DNA of 50,319 nucleotides from UBA2108 sp002713215 (GCA_937891015.1 CALAPY010000090.1:1-50319), one strand, 5' to 3'. Positions 1 to 8,500 are shown, counted from the first letter of the stretch. Made by a program: numbers and translations. Notes: a model not told the origin generated them from the sequence alone.

Positions 1-71
1 TTTTAATTATAATTTCAAGATATCAATAACTTCCTTTGCAAGTCTAAAGGAGTGACAGGTAGGAAATAGAA

Positions 72-106
72 AAAATAAGGCCCTTCCGGCTGCCACCGGA
101 AAGGCC
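72..106 (-). terminator. Leftward terminator or attenuator
   Basis: On the minus strand, arms 106-96 and 89-79 form an 11-bp GC-rich stem with one G.U pair and a 6-nt loop, followed by TTATTTTTT. Read on the plus strand the same hairpin has a C.A mismatch and no T tract, so it works leftward. It sits about 75 nt downstream of the promoter at 188-217. A segment at 143-137 (minus CTTCCGG) can pair with the terminator's 3' arm (89-83), which would form an alternative antiterminator. Confidence 0.6.
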
Positions 107-187
107 CTGAACAAAAAAACATGAGATTCTCTAAAACCGGAAGCATAAGGCTTTTCGCCTTACACCCTACATGACTTTTTTGCTTTG

Positions 188-217
188 CAAAAGTAGCCTG
201 TTTACCGGCAAACCAAA
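188..217 (-). promoter_or_regulatory. Leftward Bacteroidota-type promoter
   Basis: Read on the minus strand, TACTTTTG (195-188) is an exact match to the Bacteroidota -7 consensus TAnnTTTG. A TTTG -33 element lies at 217-214, with an 18-nt spacer. Transcription would start near 182 and run left, away from the secreted-protein gene at 282. Both elements are visible; activity is inferred. The minus-strand terminator at 72-106 supports the assignment. Confidence 0.6.
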
Positions 218-281
218 AAAAGAAATAAATAATGCTCCTCCATTCCAGGGAGTTTTACTCAAACAATTAAATACAATTAGC

Positions 282-2939
282 ATGCACTACATAAAACATA
301 CACGCACTCCAATAATACTGCTGTGCCTGTTGCCCTTTTTGGGCCTGGCACAGGTTCAACCCCTACCCGATGGCAAGGGCGAAGAACCCAATAGCCACAT
401 TGCCTTTCTAAAAAATGACGGACAATTTTCTGACGAGGACGACAATTCCGTACCCGATGTAAAATACGGGTTTATCCAGGGCAACCTGCAAGGCTATGCC
501 TCTGTAGACGGGCGCTTCTCCTTTGTAAGCATAGAATTCGACACTATTCCCAACGATACCATTACTACCGATTCCATATTCAGGCAGGACATGACCCTGG
601 TTAATAATGTAGAGGGAAACATTACTCCTGTTGCTGCCGACCCCGTTGGGGAGGAAGAAGCAGAAGGCGTATATAACTTCTATTTACCGGTTTGTCCCAA
701 CGGAGTTACGGATGTGAAAAGCTATAAACGATTGGTTTACGAAGATGTATATACCGATATCGACTACCACGTTTACAGCAATGCTTCGGGCTTTAAATTC
801 TATTTTGTAATAGAACCAGGGGCGGATCCCGATGACATTCGTATGCTGTTTGAAGGACAAGACCTGCAACAGGTAAGTAGTACCCAGGTCGATTTGTTTA
901 TGGGGAGTTTGCAGGTGGCGCTGGAAAATGCCCTGGCCTACCAGCTCAATGCCCAAAACCAGGTGGTTCCCATAAGCAGCTGGACGCCCGGCTACCTCGA
1001 AAACCAGGACGGTACCGTAAGCCTTACGACCGGAAGCTACAACACCAGCCAGACACTGGTAATTCAAATCGGGCATCCCCTACTCCCTGCTGCCCCGCAG
1101 CCCGGAGGCAATGCCAACCACCTGGAATGGAGCAGTTTTGTAACCGGAGGAAGTTCCGACGAGGCCTACCAGGTTTTTAACGACGAACTGGGTTATAGCT
1201 ACTACGCCGGAAAAACCAACACCATAAAATTTCCTCTATTACAAGGTCGTTCCGTATACAAAGGAGGTTTTGATGCCTATGCCGTAAAGTTTAACCCCAA
1301 CGGAGTTAAGTCTTTCGGAACTTATTTTGGTAACCTGGGCGATGAGGTATTTACCTGTGGCGTAGCCACCCCAACCGGCAATTCGTACTGGGCAGGCACC
1401 ACCACCAGCAATTACATTTATGGTCAAAACCTCTATTTTAATCCCGGTGGTACTACGGGAATGGTATTGGGGCTAAACGCCACAGGCCAGGCCATTGGTA
1501 TTCCTCATTTTTATGGCGGCGAAAGCGACGATTACATTCGGGCCATAGCCTACAATGGGAGCAATCGAATTTGTGTGGTGGGCAATACCAGTTCCAGCAC
1601 CAACGGTACGTCCACTTCTTTTCCTACTACCACTATCAACAGCAGTTCCTATACGCAATCCAACTTTGGAGGTGGAGTAGCCGATGGTTTTATCGGGGAG
1701 TTTAATACAACTATGAGTGCCACGCCCTATCCGGTAGTATACTCTACCCGCTTTGGTGGAGACAAGTTCGATTATTTTACTGCAGTTAGCTACGATGGCA
1801 ACGGCGACATTGTAGTAGGAGGTGTAACCCAATCGCAAAACAGCACCAATACCTGCACCGCACCTGCTACCGGTAACATGCCCATTTGTAACCCTTCGGG
1901 AACCCTGTTTTCTTCTACTTTCAGGGGTGGGCTCGACGATTATTTTGTGCTTTCATTGGGAGCAAACCGCGAACTCACCTGGTCGAGCTATTTGGGTAGT
2001 ACAGAAAACGATGGGGTAAAGCTGGCACTGGTAGCTGATAAGAATAATAATCGAATATATATGGCGGGAAGCACCACCTGGCATGCCACCTTCCACAACG
2101 CATCCAGTAGTTCTGGCTTTAGCTGGTCACCGGGTAGCACCATATCCAGCGGCACAAATCAGCTCCAGGTGCTGCAATTGGACAACAAAAGCACCATTAG
2201 TTGGTCGAGTTTTATCGGTTGCGATTTTAACGAGTCTACTTCACCGGCTCTGGCTTTGTCGAATAATTTTCTCTACCTCACTTTTAATACCGAGTGCCAA
2301 ACAGCACAAAGTGCTGCTAATTATTGTAATCCGCCTGCGGCTAATTCCAACGAATTGGTTATTTGTGACAACAGCGGAGATTTATGGCTTCAGGAAAACG
2401 GTTCTGGTGTAGTGTTTAAGGGTACATCTCAAAGTGTTATTGCAGCTTTCGATATGCAGCACAACCTAAAATGGTGTACACCCTACGGTGGATCAGACGT
2501 ACATTACAACCAAAGCATAAGTTACGATGTAAAAAAGGATCGGGTTTATGTTGGTGGCGCCACATTAAGCAAAAATGACATTCCGTTGAGACGATTGCCT
2601 GATCTGAACAGCCATTTTCAACGGAATAATGCAGGAAGCAGTGTAGCAGGTTATATTGCTCGTTTTGCAGCTAACTTAACTTCAATACAAATTAAAGAAG
2701 TGGTAGCTAAAAACTGGAACCTTAAAGCCTACCCTAACCCAGCCAGTTCATTGCTACATATTGATCTGGAAGGAAAAGCGAATTATCAACTTATGGATAT
2801 AAGCGGAAGGAAATTACAATCGGGTAAAATTTCGCCAGAGCAAAATGCGATCATCGTTAGCTCGTTAAGCGTTGGTACCTATGTGTTACGCTTGCAACAA
2901 GGAGACAAGGTGGCTACATTTAAGTTTGTTAAAGAATAG
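282..2939 (+). CDS. Secreted T9SS cargo with SBBP-type beta-propeller repeats
   Basis: An 885-residue secreted protein starting at the ATG at 282, which gives a clean signal peptide ending near FLGLAQ; an in-frame start at 171 would add an improbable leader. The N-terminal region (about residues 40-260) resembles the DUF7948 module that precedes SBBP repeats. Repeats of the type W-S-x-(Y/F)-x-G followed by a (Y/V)-x-G-x-T strand, such as WSSYLGSTENDG, then suggest a beta-propeller. The last ~75 residues (YPNPASSLLHIDL ... TFKFVKE) are a type A T9SS sorting domain, so the protein is probably exported and cell-surface anchored or released. The substrate or ligand is unknown. A strong terminator follows at 2975. 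Confidence 0.85.
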   Translation: MHYIKHTRTPIILLCLLPFLGLAQVQPLPDGKGEEPNSHIAFLKNDGQFSDEDDNSVPDVKYGFIQGNLQGYASVDGRFSFVSIEFDTIPNDTITTDSIFRQDMTLVNNVEGNITPVAADPVGEEEAEGVYNFYLPVCPNGVTDVKSYKRLVYEDVYTDIDYHVYSNASGFKFYFVIEPGADPDDIRMLFEGQDLQQVSSTQVDLFMGSLQVALENALAYQLNAQNQVVPISSWTPGYLENQDGTVSLTTGSYNTSQTLVIQIGHPLLPAAPQPGGNANHLEWSSFVTGGSSDEAYQVFNDELGYSYYAGKTNTIKFPLLQGRSVYKGGFDAYAVKFNPNGVKSFGTYFGNLGDEVFTCGVATPTGNSYWAGTTTSNYIYGQNLYFNPGGTTGMVLGLNATGQAIGIPHFYGGESDDYIRAIAYNGSNRICVVGNTSSSTNGTSTSFPTTTINSSSYTQSNFGGGVADGFIGEFNTTMSATPYPVVYSTRFGGDKFDYFTAVSYDGNGDIVVGGVTQSQNSTNTCTAPATGNMPICNPSGTLFSSTFRGGLDDYFVLSLGANRELTWSSYLGSTENDGVKLALVADKNNNRIYMAGSTTWHATFHNASSSSGFSWSPGSTISSGTNQLQVLQLDNKSTISWSSFIGCDFNESTSPALALSNNFLYLTFNTECQTAQSAANYCNPPAANSNELVICDNSGDLWLQENGSGVVFKGTSQSVIAAFDMQHNLKWCTPYGGSDVHYNQSISYDVKKDRVYVGGATLSKNDIPLRRLPDLNSHFQRNNAGSSVAGYIARFAANLTSIQIKEVVAKNWNLKAYPNPASSLLHIDLEGKANYQLMDISGRKLQSGKISPEQNAIIVSSLSVGTYVLRLQQGDKVATFKFVKE

Positions 2940-2974
2940 GAAATAAGGCAATGCTAAGTGGGCTGACAAAATAT

Positions 2975-3008
2975 ACCCCTAATTTTATTTAAGATTAGGG
3001 GTTTTTTA
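2975..3008 (+). terminator. Rho-independent terminator
   Basis: ACCCCTAAT (2975-2983) pairs with ATTAGGGGT (2994-3002) across a 10-nt loop, followed by six T. It ends the transcript of the SBBP-repeat protein. Confidence 0.85.
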
Positions 3009-3067
3009 TTGGAAATGAGTTATTAATAAAAAAGCTCTCCCTCCCCTTTTTCATTTACCCACATAAT

Positions 3068-3075
3068 TAAATTTG
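3068..3075 (+). promoter_or_regulatory. Candidate -7 box for the PCMD protein operon
   Basis: TAAATTTG matches TAnnTTTG exactly, 21 nt upstream of the ATG at 3097 and just after a terminator. I see no clear TTG at the -33 distance, so this is a half-supported promoter. Confidence 0.45.
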
Positions 3076-3096
3076 TGTGAACTTAAAATCCACAAC

Positions 3097-4050
3097 ATGA
3101 AAAGATTTACTCCATTGGTTCTCGTTCTTTTATTGGCTACTTCGCTAATGGCCCAACAACGATTTCCAAACCACCTCTTCGATCATTGGGATAAAACCAA
3201 TGAGAAAACCTTGGGGGGAATCACTTTTCCTGAATACGAAGAGCCAGCTCCGGATCACTTTTTCACAACCTCCAATCCCGGAACACATACCATAAAGTTT
3301 ACACCAACGGTAATGAAAACTACCGATGCCTACGAAGGCAAATACGCCTGCCTGATGCGCTCCACGAAATTTGTTTTTGGTATCGCCTCAGGGAGTTTAA
3401 TGTCTGGAACCTATAAGGGTGGAACTGACCCCAGTAAGGCAGTTCATTTGGGCCAACCCTGGACCGGAAGGCCGGAGCGATTTGTTGGTTTTTACAAGTA
3501 CATTCCGGTAGATAACGACTACTGCCAGGTTTACGCTATGTTTTTTAAATCCATTGGTGGAAAAAGGGATACAGTAGGTATGGCGGCTTTTACTCCAGCT
3601 ATGAGCAAGGCCACGGTTACCAGCTATACCAAGTTTGATATACCGGTAACTTACCGCAACAACAACGATCCCGATTCTGCAGTTATCGTGTTTTCGGCCA
3701 GTGCAGACGGACTCAACTTTAATGGTGGTGATGGAACCGAACTGTATGTCGACCGAATTCTCCTTCTCTACCCGGGTGAGACTTCAGTAAACAATACGGA
3801 AAAGGAAAGTGCTCATTTCTGGGTCTACCCAAACCCTACCAGCGATGTGATTAACTTTACGATTGACAAGGCTTTTACTGATAATACCGTGTTGAGCATT
3901 TACAACTCACAAGGACAAGTGGTAAAGCAGGAACACATTGAAAAGGAATTCAATTCCTACAACATTCAGGAATTGACCAACGGCTACTATACCTACCAAT
4001 TAAAGGATCAGAACCAGGTACTCACCGAGGGTAAATTCTTAAAGAATTGA
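3097..4050 (+). CDS. PCMD-domain secreted protein with T9SS sorting domain
   Basis: A 317-residue protein starting at the ATG at 3097 with the signal peptide MKRFTPLVLVLLLATSLMAQ. The body (about residues 25-235: FDHWDKTNEK, GTYKGGTDPSKAVHLGQPW, ELYVDRILLLY) looks like the PCMD family, a beta-sandwich predicted to bind carbohydrate in Bacteroidota. The last ~75 residues (VYPNPTSDVINFTI ... LTEGKFLKN) are a type A T9SS sorting domain. Its stop codon overlaps the TTG start of the barrel protein downstream, so the two are probably made together. Family assignment is from recognised motifs; function is inferred. Confidence 0.8.
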   Translation: MKRFTPLVLVLLLATSLMAQQRFPNHLFDHWDKTNEKTLGGITFPEYEEPAPDHFFTTSNPGTHTIKFTPTVMKTTDAYEGKYACLMRSTKFVFGIASGSLMSGTYKGGTDPSKAVHLGQPWTGRPERFVGFYKYIPVDNDYCQVYAMFFKSIGGKRDTVGMAAFTPAMSKATVTSYTKFDIPVTYRNNNDPDSAVIVFSASADGLNFNGGDGTELYVDRILLLYPGETSVNNTEKESAHFWVYPNPTSDVINFTIDKAFTDNTVLSIYNSQGQVVKQEHIEKEFNSYNIQELTNGYYTYQLKDQNQVLTEGKFLKN

Positions 4051-4805
4051 GGCAAGCGGGATTCCTTATAGCAGCGTTACTTCTATTTATGGGTTTTTCC
4101 AGTGTTGCACAGGAAAAGAAGTTAAGCTTTGGGCCCAAGGTCGGGTTTATGTTTGGCGCTCCTGTTCCCCATGGAAAGAATGCATCCATTGATAGCACCA
4201 GTGGTAGCCCATTAATCGGCCCTAACATTGGTGTTTTTTTCCTATATCATTTTAATCCCAAGTGGTCTTTGTGGGTGGAGGGAAACTACAACCGAAAGGC
4301 CCTGGAATACAGTGCCAGGGCAACGGATCTTTATTACGTAGACGAACAATGCCTGGACCTGCCTAACGGTACCCGTCGTTGTGCTACGGTAGAAACGGTT
4401 TTTAACGGGCCAACCTGGGGAAAATTTGACAACTGGTATTTCGAAATTCCCATTTTTGTTCGATACTCGTTCAGTCCTAAATGGTATCTTTTTGCGGGTC
4501 CTTACTATGCTGCATTAAACAAAAGTTCCAGCGTGGCCTACTACGACGGATACGTGGGTGCGGCAACCACCAAAACGATTGACGAAAAGCAATTGGATTC
4601 TAAAATGAAACAGCACGACTACGGTGCTGCCCTGGGTTTTCACTACCAGTATAAACCCCTGTTGGTTGATTTTAGAATGAGTTATGGGTTTGCATCCATT
4701 TTCAAAGATGACTACAAACCCATCAATTATCCAGTTCGAAATGTATTTGCTCAGCTTTCTGTAGCCTTTCAATTTAGGTATGAAAATGGGCAAGACAGTG
4801 AATAA
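4047..4805 (+). CDS. Outer-membrane beta-barrel protein
   Basis: A 252-residue protein starting at TTG (4047), inside the sequence TTGA that also holds the stop of the preceding gene. The TTG is needed because the signal peptide (RQAGFLIAALLLFMGFSSVAQ) begins there; the next ATG would cut it in half. The mature part has alternating aromatic strands typical of small OmpW/PorT-like barrels, for example WSLWVEGNYNRKALEY and YFEIPIFVRYSFSPKWYLF, ending in AFQFRYE. It shares an operon with a T9SS cargo protein. The exact barrel family is not identified. Its 3' end overlaps the MATE gene by 26 nt. Confidence 0.75.
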   Translation: MRQAGFLIAALLLFMGFSSVAQEKKLSFGPKVGFMFGAPVPHGKNASIDSTSGSPLIGPNIGVFFLYHFNPKWSLWVEGNYNRKALEYSARATDLYYVDEQCLDLPNGTRRCATVETVFNGPTWGKFDNWYFEIPIFVRYSFSPKWYLFAGPYYAALNKSSSVAYYDGYVGAATTKTIDEKQLDSKMKQHDYGAALGFHYQYKPLLVDFRMSYGFASIFKDDYKPINYPVRNVFAQLSVAFQFRYENGQDSE

Positions 4806-6138
4806 TTCTGAAAAGGACACCACCTTTCGTAACATCCTAAGAATTGCTGTTCCACTTATGATTAGTGGTCTGTCTACGTCGCTGGTCAACTTAACGGATA
4901 CCTTGTTTTTGAGTCAATTGGGACCAACGGAATTGGGAGGAGCCGGAAATGCCCTATTATTACTAACCGTGCTGTTGGTTATAGGAATGGGATTTAGTAC
5001 GGGAGCCCAAATTATTCTGTCACGCCGGAACGGAGAAAGAAACTACACCGCAATTGGTTCCATTGTTCAGCACTCGTGGATCTTTATGGTATTCTGGAGT
5101 GTCATTGTTATTCTGTTTCTCTTCTTCGCCCTACCCCATTTTTCAGGAAGCATTGTTCAAAATCCATCCATTCGGGGAGTAATACATGAATACCTGCATG
5201 CCCGTTCCTGGGGAATCGTTTTTAATTCTATAAATGTGGTATTTGTGGCCTTTTACGTTGGGGTTACTCAAACCAAAATCATTGGGTTTATAACTCCGGT
5301 GGTTGCAGGAGTTAACATAGCACTGGACTACCTGCTCATTTTTGGCGGATTTGGAATTCCTGCTTTTGGAGTTAGTGGTGCGGCTTATGCCTCTAACCTT
5401 TCCGAATTACTGGGCACATTAATTTACTTGCTATTTACCATTTACGTTTTTAATCATTCTAAATACCGGTTATTCAATTGGCAGGGACTTCGGTTAAAGG
5501 CATATAAAAACATCCTTAAACTCAGCAGCCCGGTTATGGTTCAAAACTTTGTGTCATTAGCAGCCTGGTTTTCATTCTTTACCATTATTGAACACCTGGG
5601 CGAAAAGGAGTTGGCCGCATCGCACATCATTCGCAGCATTTATATGGTATTAATTATTCCGGTATTTGGACTAGGGGATACAACCAATAGCCTGACGGGA
5701 AACCTGCTGGGTCGAAAAAAGCCCCAGGCCGTTTTTACGCTCATCAAAAACATGAACATCATTGGCATTATCTATTGCTTTATTCTGCAACCGGTTCTCT
5801 ACCTCTTTGGCGAACATCTCTTTTTACCGTTTACGAGTGACCCGGAAATCATTGAACTAGGGCTTCCAAGTATGCGGGTTGTATTTACGGCACTCTTCAT
5901 TTTCACCTCTGTTATTATTGGGTTCCGGGTTATTTCAGGGGCCGGAAAAACCCTGGTTGGTTTGGGAATTGAAATAATAACGGTTGCTGTTTATTTATAC
6001 AGCGCCTGGTATTTGGCTAATCTGCCGGAAGTAGAACTCTATTTGGTTTGGATGAGTGAATTTATCTACTTTGGCGTTTTCTTATTGATAGTATATCCCT
6101 ACTTGTGGTGGGGGAACTGGAAAGAGACAAAACTGTAA
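4780..6138 (+). CDS. MATE-family efflux transporter
   Basis: A 452-residue inner-membrane protein with about 12 hydrophobic segments in two homologous halves, the usual MATE length and layout. It opens with FRNILRIAVPLMISGLSTSL and has the early segment LTDTLFLSQLGPTELG. MATE proteins export cationic drugs or metabolites using Na+ or H+ gradients; the substrate here cannot be read from sequence. The start overlaps the upstream barrel gene by 26 nt (an ATG at 4786 is equally possible). The stop overlaps the fmt start in TAATG, so translation is probably coupled. Confidence 0.9.
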   Translation: MKMGKTVNNSEKDTTFRNILRIAVPLMISGLSTSLVNLTDTLFLSQLGPTELGGAGNALLLLTVLLVIGMGFSTGAQIILSRRNGERNYTAIGSIVQHSWIFMVFWSVIVILFLFFALPHFSGSIVQNPSIRGVIHEYLHARSWGIVFNSINVVFVAFYVGVTQTKIIGFITPVVAGVNIALDYLLIFGGFGIPAFGVSGAAYASNLSELLGTLIYLLFTIYVFNHSKYRLFNWQGLRLKAYKNILKLSSPVMVQNFVSLAAWFSFFTIIEHLGEKELAASHIIRSIYMVLIIPVFGLGDTTNSLTGNLLGRKKPQAVFTLIKNMNIIGIIYCFILQPVLYLFGEHLFLPFTSDPEIIELGLPSMRVVFTALFIFTSVIIGFRVISGAGKTLVGLGIEIITVAVYLYSAWYLANLPEVELYLVWMSEFIYFGVFLLIVYPYLWWGNWKETKL

Positions 6139-7082
6139 TGAGAATAGTATTTTTAGGAACACCGGATTTTGCAGTTGGAACACTGGCCGCACTCTTAGAA
6201 GCAAAAAAGAATGTGGTGGCCGTAGTAACCATGCCCGACAAACCCTCAGGCCGGGGTAAGAAATTGCAGCAATCGGCTGTTAAAAAATTTGCCCTGGAGC
6301 ACAATTTGCCGGTACTTCAGCCCACCAACTTAAAAGATCCGGCTTTTCAGGACGAACTCCGATCTTATCAGGCCGAAATTCAAATTGTAGTTGCCTTTCG
6401 CATGCTTCCCATTTCCGTTTGGGATATGCCACCCCTGGGTACCTTTAATTTACATGCGAGTTTATTACCACAATACCGAGGTGCCGCACCAATCAATTGG
6501 GCAATTATTAACGGGGAAAAGAAAACGGGCGTTACTACCTTCTTTTTAAAGCACGAAATTGATACCGGCAATATACTAATGCAGCAAGAGGTAGGAATTG
6601 AAGAGGATGACAATGTAGGAACGCTTCACGACAAACTCCTGGCCGTTGGTGCCAAACTGGTGGTAGAAACCATGGATCAGATTGAAGCAGGAAATATCGA
6701 AGGAACTCCTCAGGAAGATTTCGGCGATGAAATACTTAAGCCAGCACCAAAAATTTTCAAACCGGATTGTCGAATCAATTGGGACACCTCCATCCAAAAT
6801 ATCCACAACAAGGTTAGAGGCCTGAATCCCTACCCGGCTGCATCTACACGAATCAGGCTCGGTGATAAAGAACTGGGGCTTAAAATCTATTCTACTACCT
6901 GGGAGCCTTTGGGCAATGCTAGCCCCGGAACAGTAGAAATGAAAGAAAAAGTTATCGGGATTCAATCCACCGATGGAATTCTATGGATCGAAGAGCTTCA
7001 GTTGGAAGGCAAACGAAGAATGAAAACCGAAGACTTTTTGAGAGGCGTTTCAGAAAAAATTGAAATCGTTAATACACATTAA
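6138..7082 (+). CDS. fmt: Methionyl-tRNA formyltransferase
   Basis: A 314-residue cytoplasmic enzyme that formylates the initiator Met-tRNA from 10-formyl-THF. The N-terminal formyltransferase domain starts MRIVFLGTPDFAV and contains the family signature LHASLLPQYRGAAPINWA and the later HEIDTGNIL with the catalytic Asp. The C-terminal domain (about residue 205 on) carries VRGLNPYPAA. The ATG at 6138 is chosen over a GTG at 6105 because it matches the family N-terminus and overlaps the MATE stop as TAATG. Length is normal. The usual partner def is not adjacent here. Confidence 0.97.
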   Translation: MRIVFLGTPDFAVGTLAALLEAKKNVVAVVTMPDKPSGRGKKLQQSAVKKFALEHNLPVLQPTNLKDPAFQDELRSYQAEIQIVVAFRMLPISVWDMPPLGTFNLHASLLPQYRGAAPINWAIINGEKKTGVTTFFLKHEIDTGNILMQQEVGIEEDDNVGTLHDKLLAVGAKLVVETMDQIEAGNIEGTPQEDFGDEILKPAPKIFKPDCRINWDTSIQNIHNKVRGLNPYPAASTRIRLGDKELGLKIYSTTWEPLGNASPGTVEMKEKVIGIQSTDGILWIEELQLEGKRRMKTEDFLRGVSEKIEIVNTH

Positions 7083-7084
7083 TT

Positions 7085-7492
7085 ATGAAGGTCATTTATA
7101 CACTTGCGTTAATTGCATGGTTCGCTTTAAATGCCGGAGCACAGGAAAGAACAAACATTGACTCGTTTACTCCCAAGGAGTTTAAGGAAAATGTAACCGT
7201 CGAAAAATTAAATTCAGACAAAAATCAATCGTCCTTTATTATATGGGTGTCGGATACGGTTAAGCCACACTACCATAAAACCCATACCGAGTGTATCTAC
7301 CTGCTTGAAGGTGGAGGTACCTTTTATATGGGGAAGAAAAAAATGGAATTAAAAGTTGGCGATTTTGTAATGATACCTGAGGGAGTGATCCACTCCTACA
7401 AACACAAAACGGGAAAAAGGAGCAAAGTTTTATCCGTTCAGGCTCCCGAATTTGTCGGAACCGACCGCATTTGGGTCGATATTCAGGAATAA
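7085..7492 (+). CDS. Secreted single-domain cupin protein
   Basis: A 135-residue protein beginning 2 nt after fmt. A signal peptide (MKVIYTLALIAWFALNAGAQ) sends it across the inner membrane. The rest is a small cupin_2 barrel. Motif 1 is KPHYHKTHTECIYLLEGGG, with metal-binding His and Glu; motif 2 is GDFVMIPEGVIHSY with the last His ligand. It most likely binds a divalent metal; it may be an enzyme or a ligand sensor in the periplasm. No specific reaction can be assigned. No terminator is evident after it. Confidence 0.8.
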   Translation: MKVIYTLALIAWFALNAGAQERTNIDSFTPKEFKENVTVEKLNSDKNQSSFIIWVSDTVKPHYHKTHTECIYLLEGGGTFYMGKKKMELKVGDFVMIPEGVIHSYKHKTGKRSKVLSVQAPEFVGTDRIWVDIQE

Positions 7493-7596
7493 AACGTTAA
7501 GAATTGACCCTAATTTTGAGTTTCGCCAGCTAAAAAAGATTCAAAATTGGCGCTTATTTACGCTCAAACGCCCAATTGGCTTGCTTTTCAGGCGTA

Positions 7597-7682
7597 TTTA
7601 TTAACAATCGACCACTTTTATTAACAAAATGCCCTGATTTGGACTACAGGCCTTGACAGGGCTTGATTTTCATCTACATTTG
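7597..7682 (+). promoter_or_regulatory. HU gene promoter with upstream direct repeats
   Basis: The -7 box TACATTTG lies at 7675-7682 and a TTG -33 element at 7653-7655, spacer 19 nt. Upstream, TTTATTAACAA occurs twice (7597-7607 and 7617-7627), spaced exactly 20 nt, about two helical turns. GCCCTG (7631-7636) and CAGGGC (7657-7662) form an inverted repeat around the -33 element. The repeats may be an operator or an AT-rich activating element. Confidence 0.6.
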
Positions 7683-7726
7683 GGTCACGAATTATTTAAT
7701 TATTAACTAAAAAAACGAATTTCAAG

Positions 7727-7999
7727 ATGAACAAGTCTGAATTAGTAGAAGCAATGGCTGATGGAGCAGGTATCTCTAAAGCTGATGCAAAAAGAGCATT
7801 AGATTCTTTTATCGGAGCCACTTCTGGAGCTCTTAAAAAAGGAGACAGAGTAGCATTAGTTGGATTTGGATCTTTCTCCATTTCTAAAAGATCTGCTAGA
7901 ACTGGTAGAAATCCACAAACTGGTAAAGAAATCCAAATTGCAGCTAAGAACGTTGTGAAATTTAAAGCAGGTGCTGAACTTTCTGGTTCTGTAAACTAG
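7727..7999 (+). CDS. hup: HU-family DNA-binding protein
   Basis: A 90-residue HU/IHF protein, the standard length. It starts MNKSELVEAMADGAGISKAD and carries the arm region GRNPQTGKEIQI, whose Pro intercalates into DNA, followed by KFKAGAEL. HU dimers bend and compact the nucleoid. Codon use is strongly biased (many TCT, GGA, AAA), as expected for an abundant protein. It is a single-gene unit with its own promoter (7653-7682) and terminator (8022-8057). Confidence 0.96.
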   Translation: MNKSELVEAMADGAGISKADAKRALDSFIGATSGALKKGDRVALVGFGSFSISKRSARTGRNPQTGKEIQIAAKNVVKFKAGAELSGSVN

Positions 8000-8021
8000 A
8001 CTTTAAATAAAGAAATTTGAG

Positions 8022-8057
8022 CCCTTTTAACTGTCAAAGTTGAAAGGGTTTTTTTTT
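8022..8057 (+). terminator. Rho-independent terminator of HU gene
   Basis: CCCTTTTAAC (8022-8031) pairs with GTTGAAAGGG (8039-8048) with one G.U, 7-nt loop, then nine T. Confidence 0.9.
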
Positions 8058-8131
8058 GCCTATACTCCATCTGCTCATTTTAGTTATTTTCGGAATTCAA
8101 AATAAGTTTAATCAAAATTGAATTTTGAACT

Positions 8132-8452
8132 ATGGGTAAAGGAGATAAAAAGACAGGAAAAGGAAAACGGTTTAAAGGTACATACGGAAAAACAAGACAA
8201 CGAACCAGCAAAAAGAAAAACGCCGAAACACTAGCTAATTTGGTTAAAAAAGCAGCAGCTGAAAAGAAAAAGGCAAAAGCTGCGGCTCCTAAAAAAGAAG
8301 CAACGAAAAAACCAGCTGCAAGTGACACCAAGAAAAAAGCCCCAGCAAAAAAAACAGCTACTAGCGCCTCTGCTTCGCAACCGCAAAAGCCGGCAGGCGA
8401 ACGCGGTAAAGCTACTGGCGACACGCCGAAAAAAGCTGCTGCTAAAAAATAG
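8132..8452 (+). CDS. 30S ribosomal protein THX with Lys/Ala-rich histone H1-like tail
   Basis: The first ~30 residues (MGKGDKKTGKGKRFKGTYG, then KTRQRTSKKK) match the small ribosomal protein THX (bTHX), which sits in the head of the 30S subunit. THX is normally only about 25-60 residues; this one continues for ~75 more residues of Lys, Ala and Pro (KKAAAEKKKAKAAAPKK, KKPAASDTKKKAPAKK) like bacterial histone H1-like proteins. The tail may bind rRNA or DNA. The gene stands alone just after HU and ends at its own terminator (8479-8500). THX identity is recognised; the tail's role is inferred. Confidence 0.8.
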   Translation: MGKGDKKTGKGKRFKGTYGKTRQRTSKKKNAETLANLVKKAAAEKKKAKAAAPKKEATKKPAASDTKKKAPAKKTATSASASQPQKPAGERGKATGDTPKKAAAKK

Positions 8453-8478
8453 AACCGTACAGAAATATAAAATGTTGA

Positions 8479-8500
8479 AACGGCCTTTGGGCCGTTTTTT
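8479..8500 (+). terminator. Rho-independent terminator of THX gene
   Basis: AACGGCC (8479-8485) pairs with GGCCGTT (8490-8496) around a 4-nt loop, and the T run extends to 8500. Confidence 0.88.

Noticed and set aside
121..174. A possible 17-codon leader peptide on the plus strand
   Set aside because: It lacks a run of regulatory codons and the hairpins nearby pair better in the leftward RNA.
684..1838. Long open frames on the minus strand inside the SBBP-repeat gene
   Set aside because: They are shadows of a clearly coding plus-strand gene with signal peptide and sorting domain.
8080..8424. Minus-strand frame opposite THX
   Set aside because: It arises from the Lys/Ala-rich codons; the translated product is Phe/Ala repeats with no family features.
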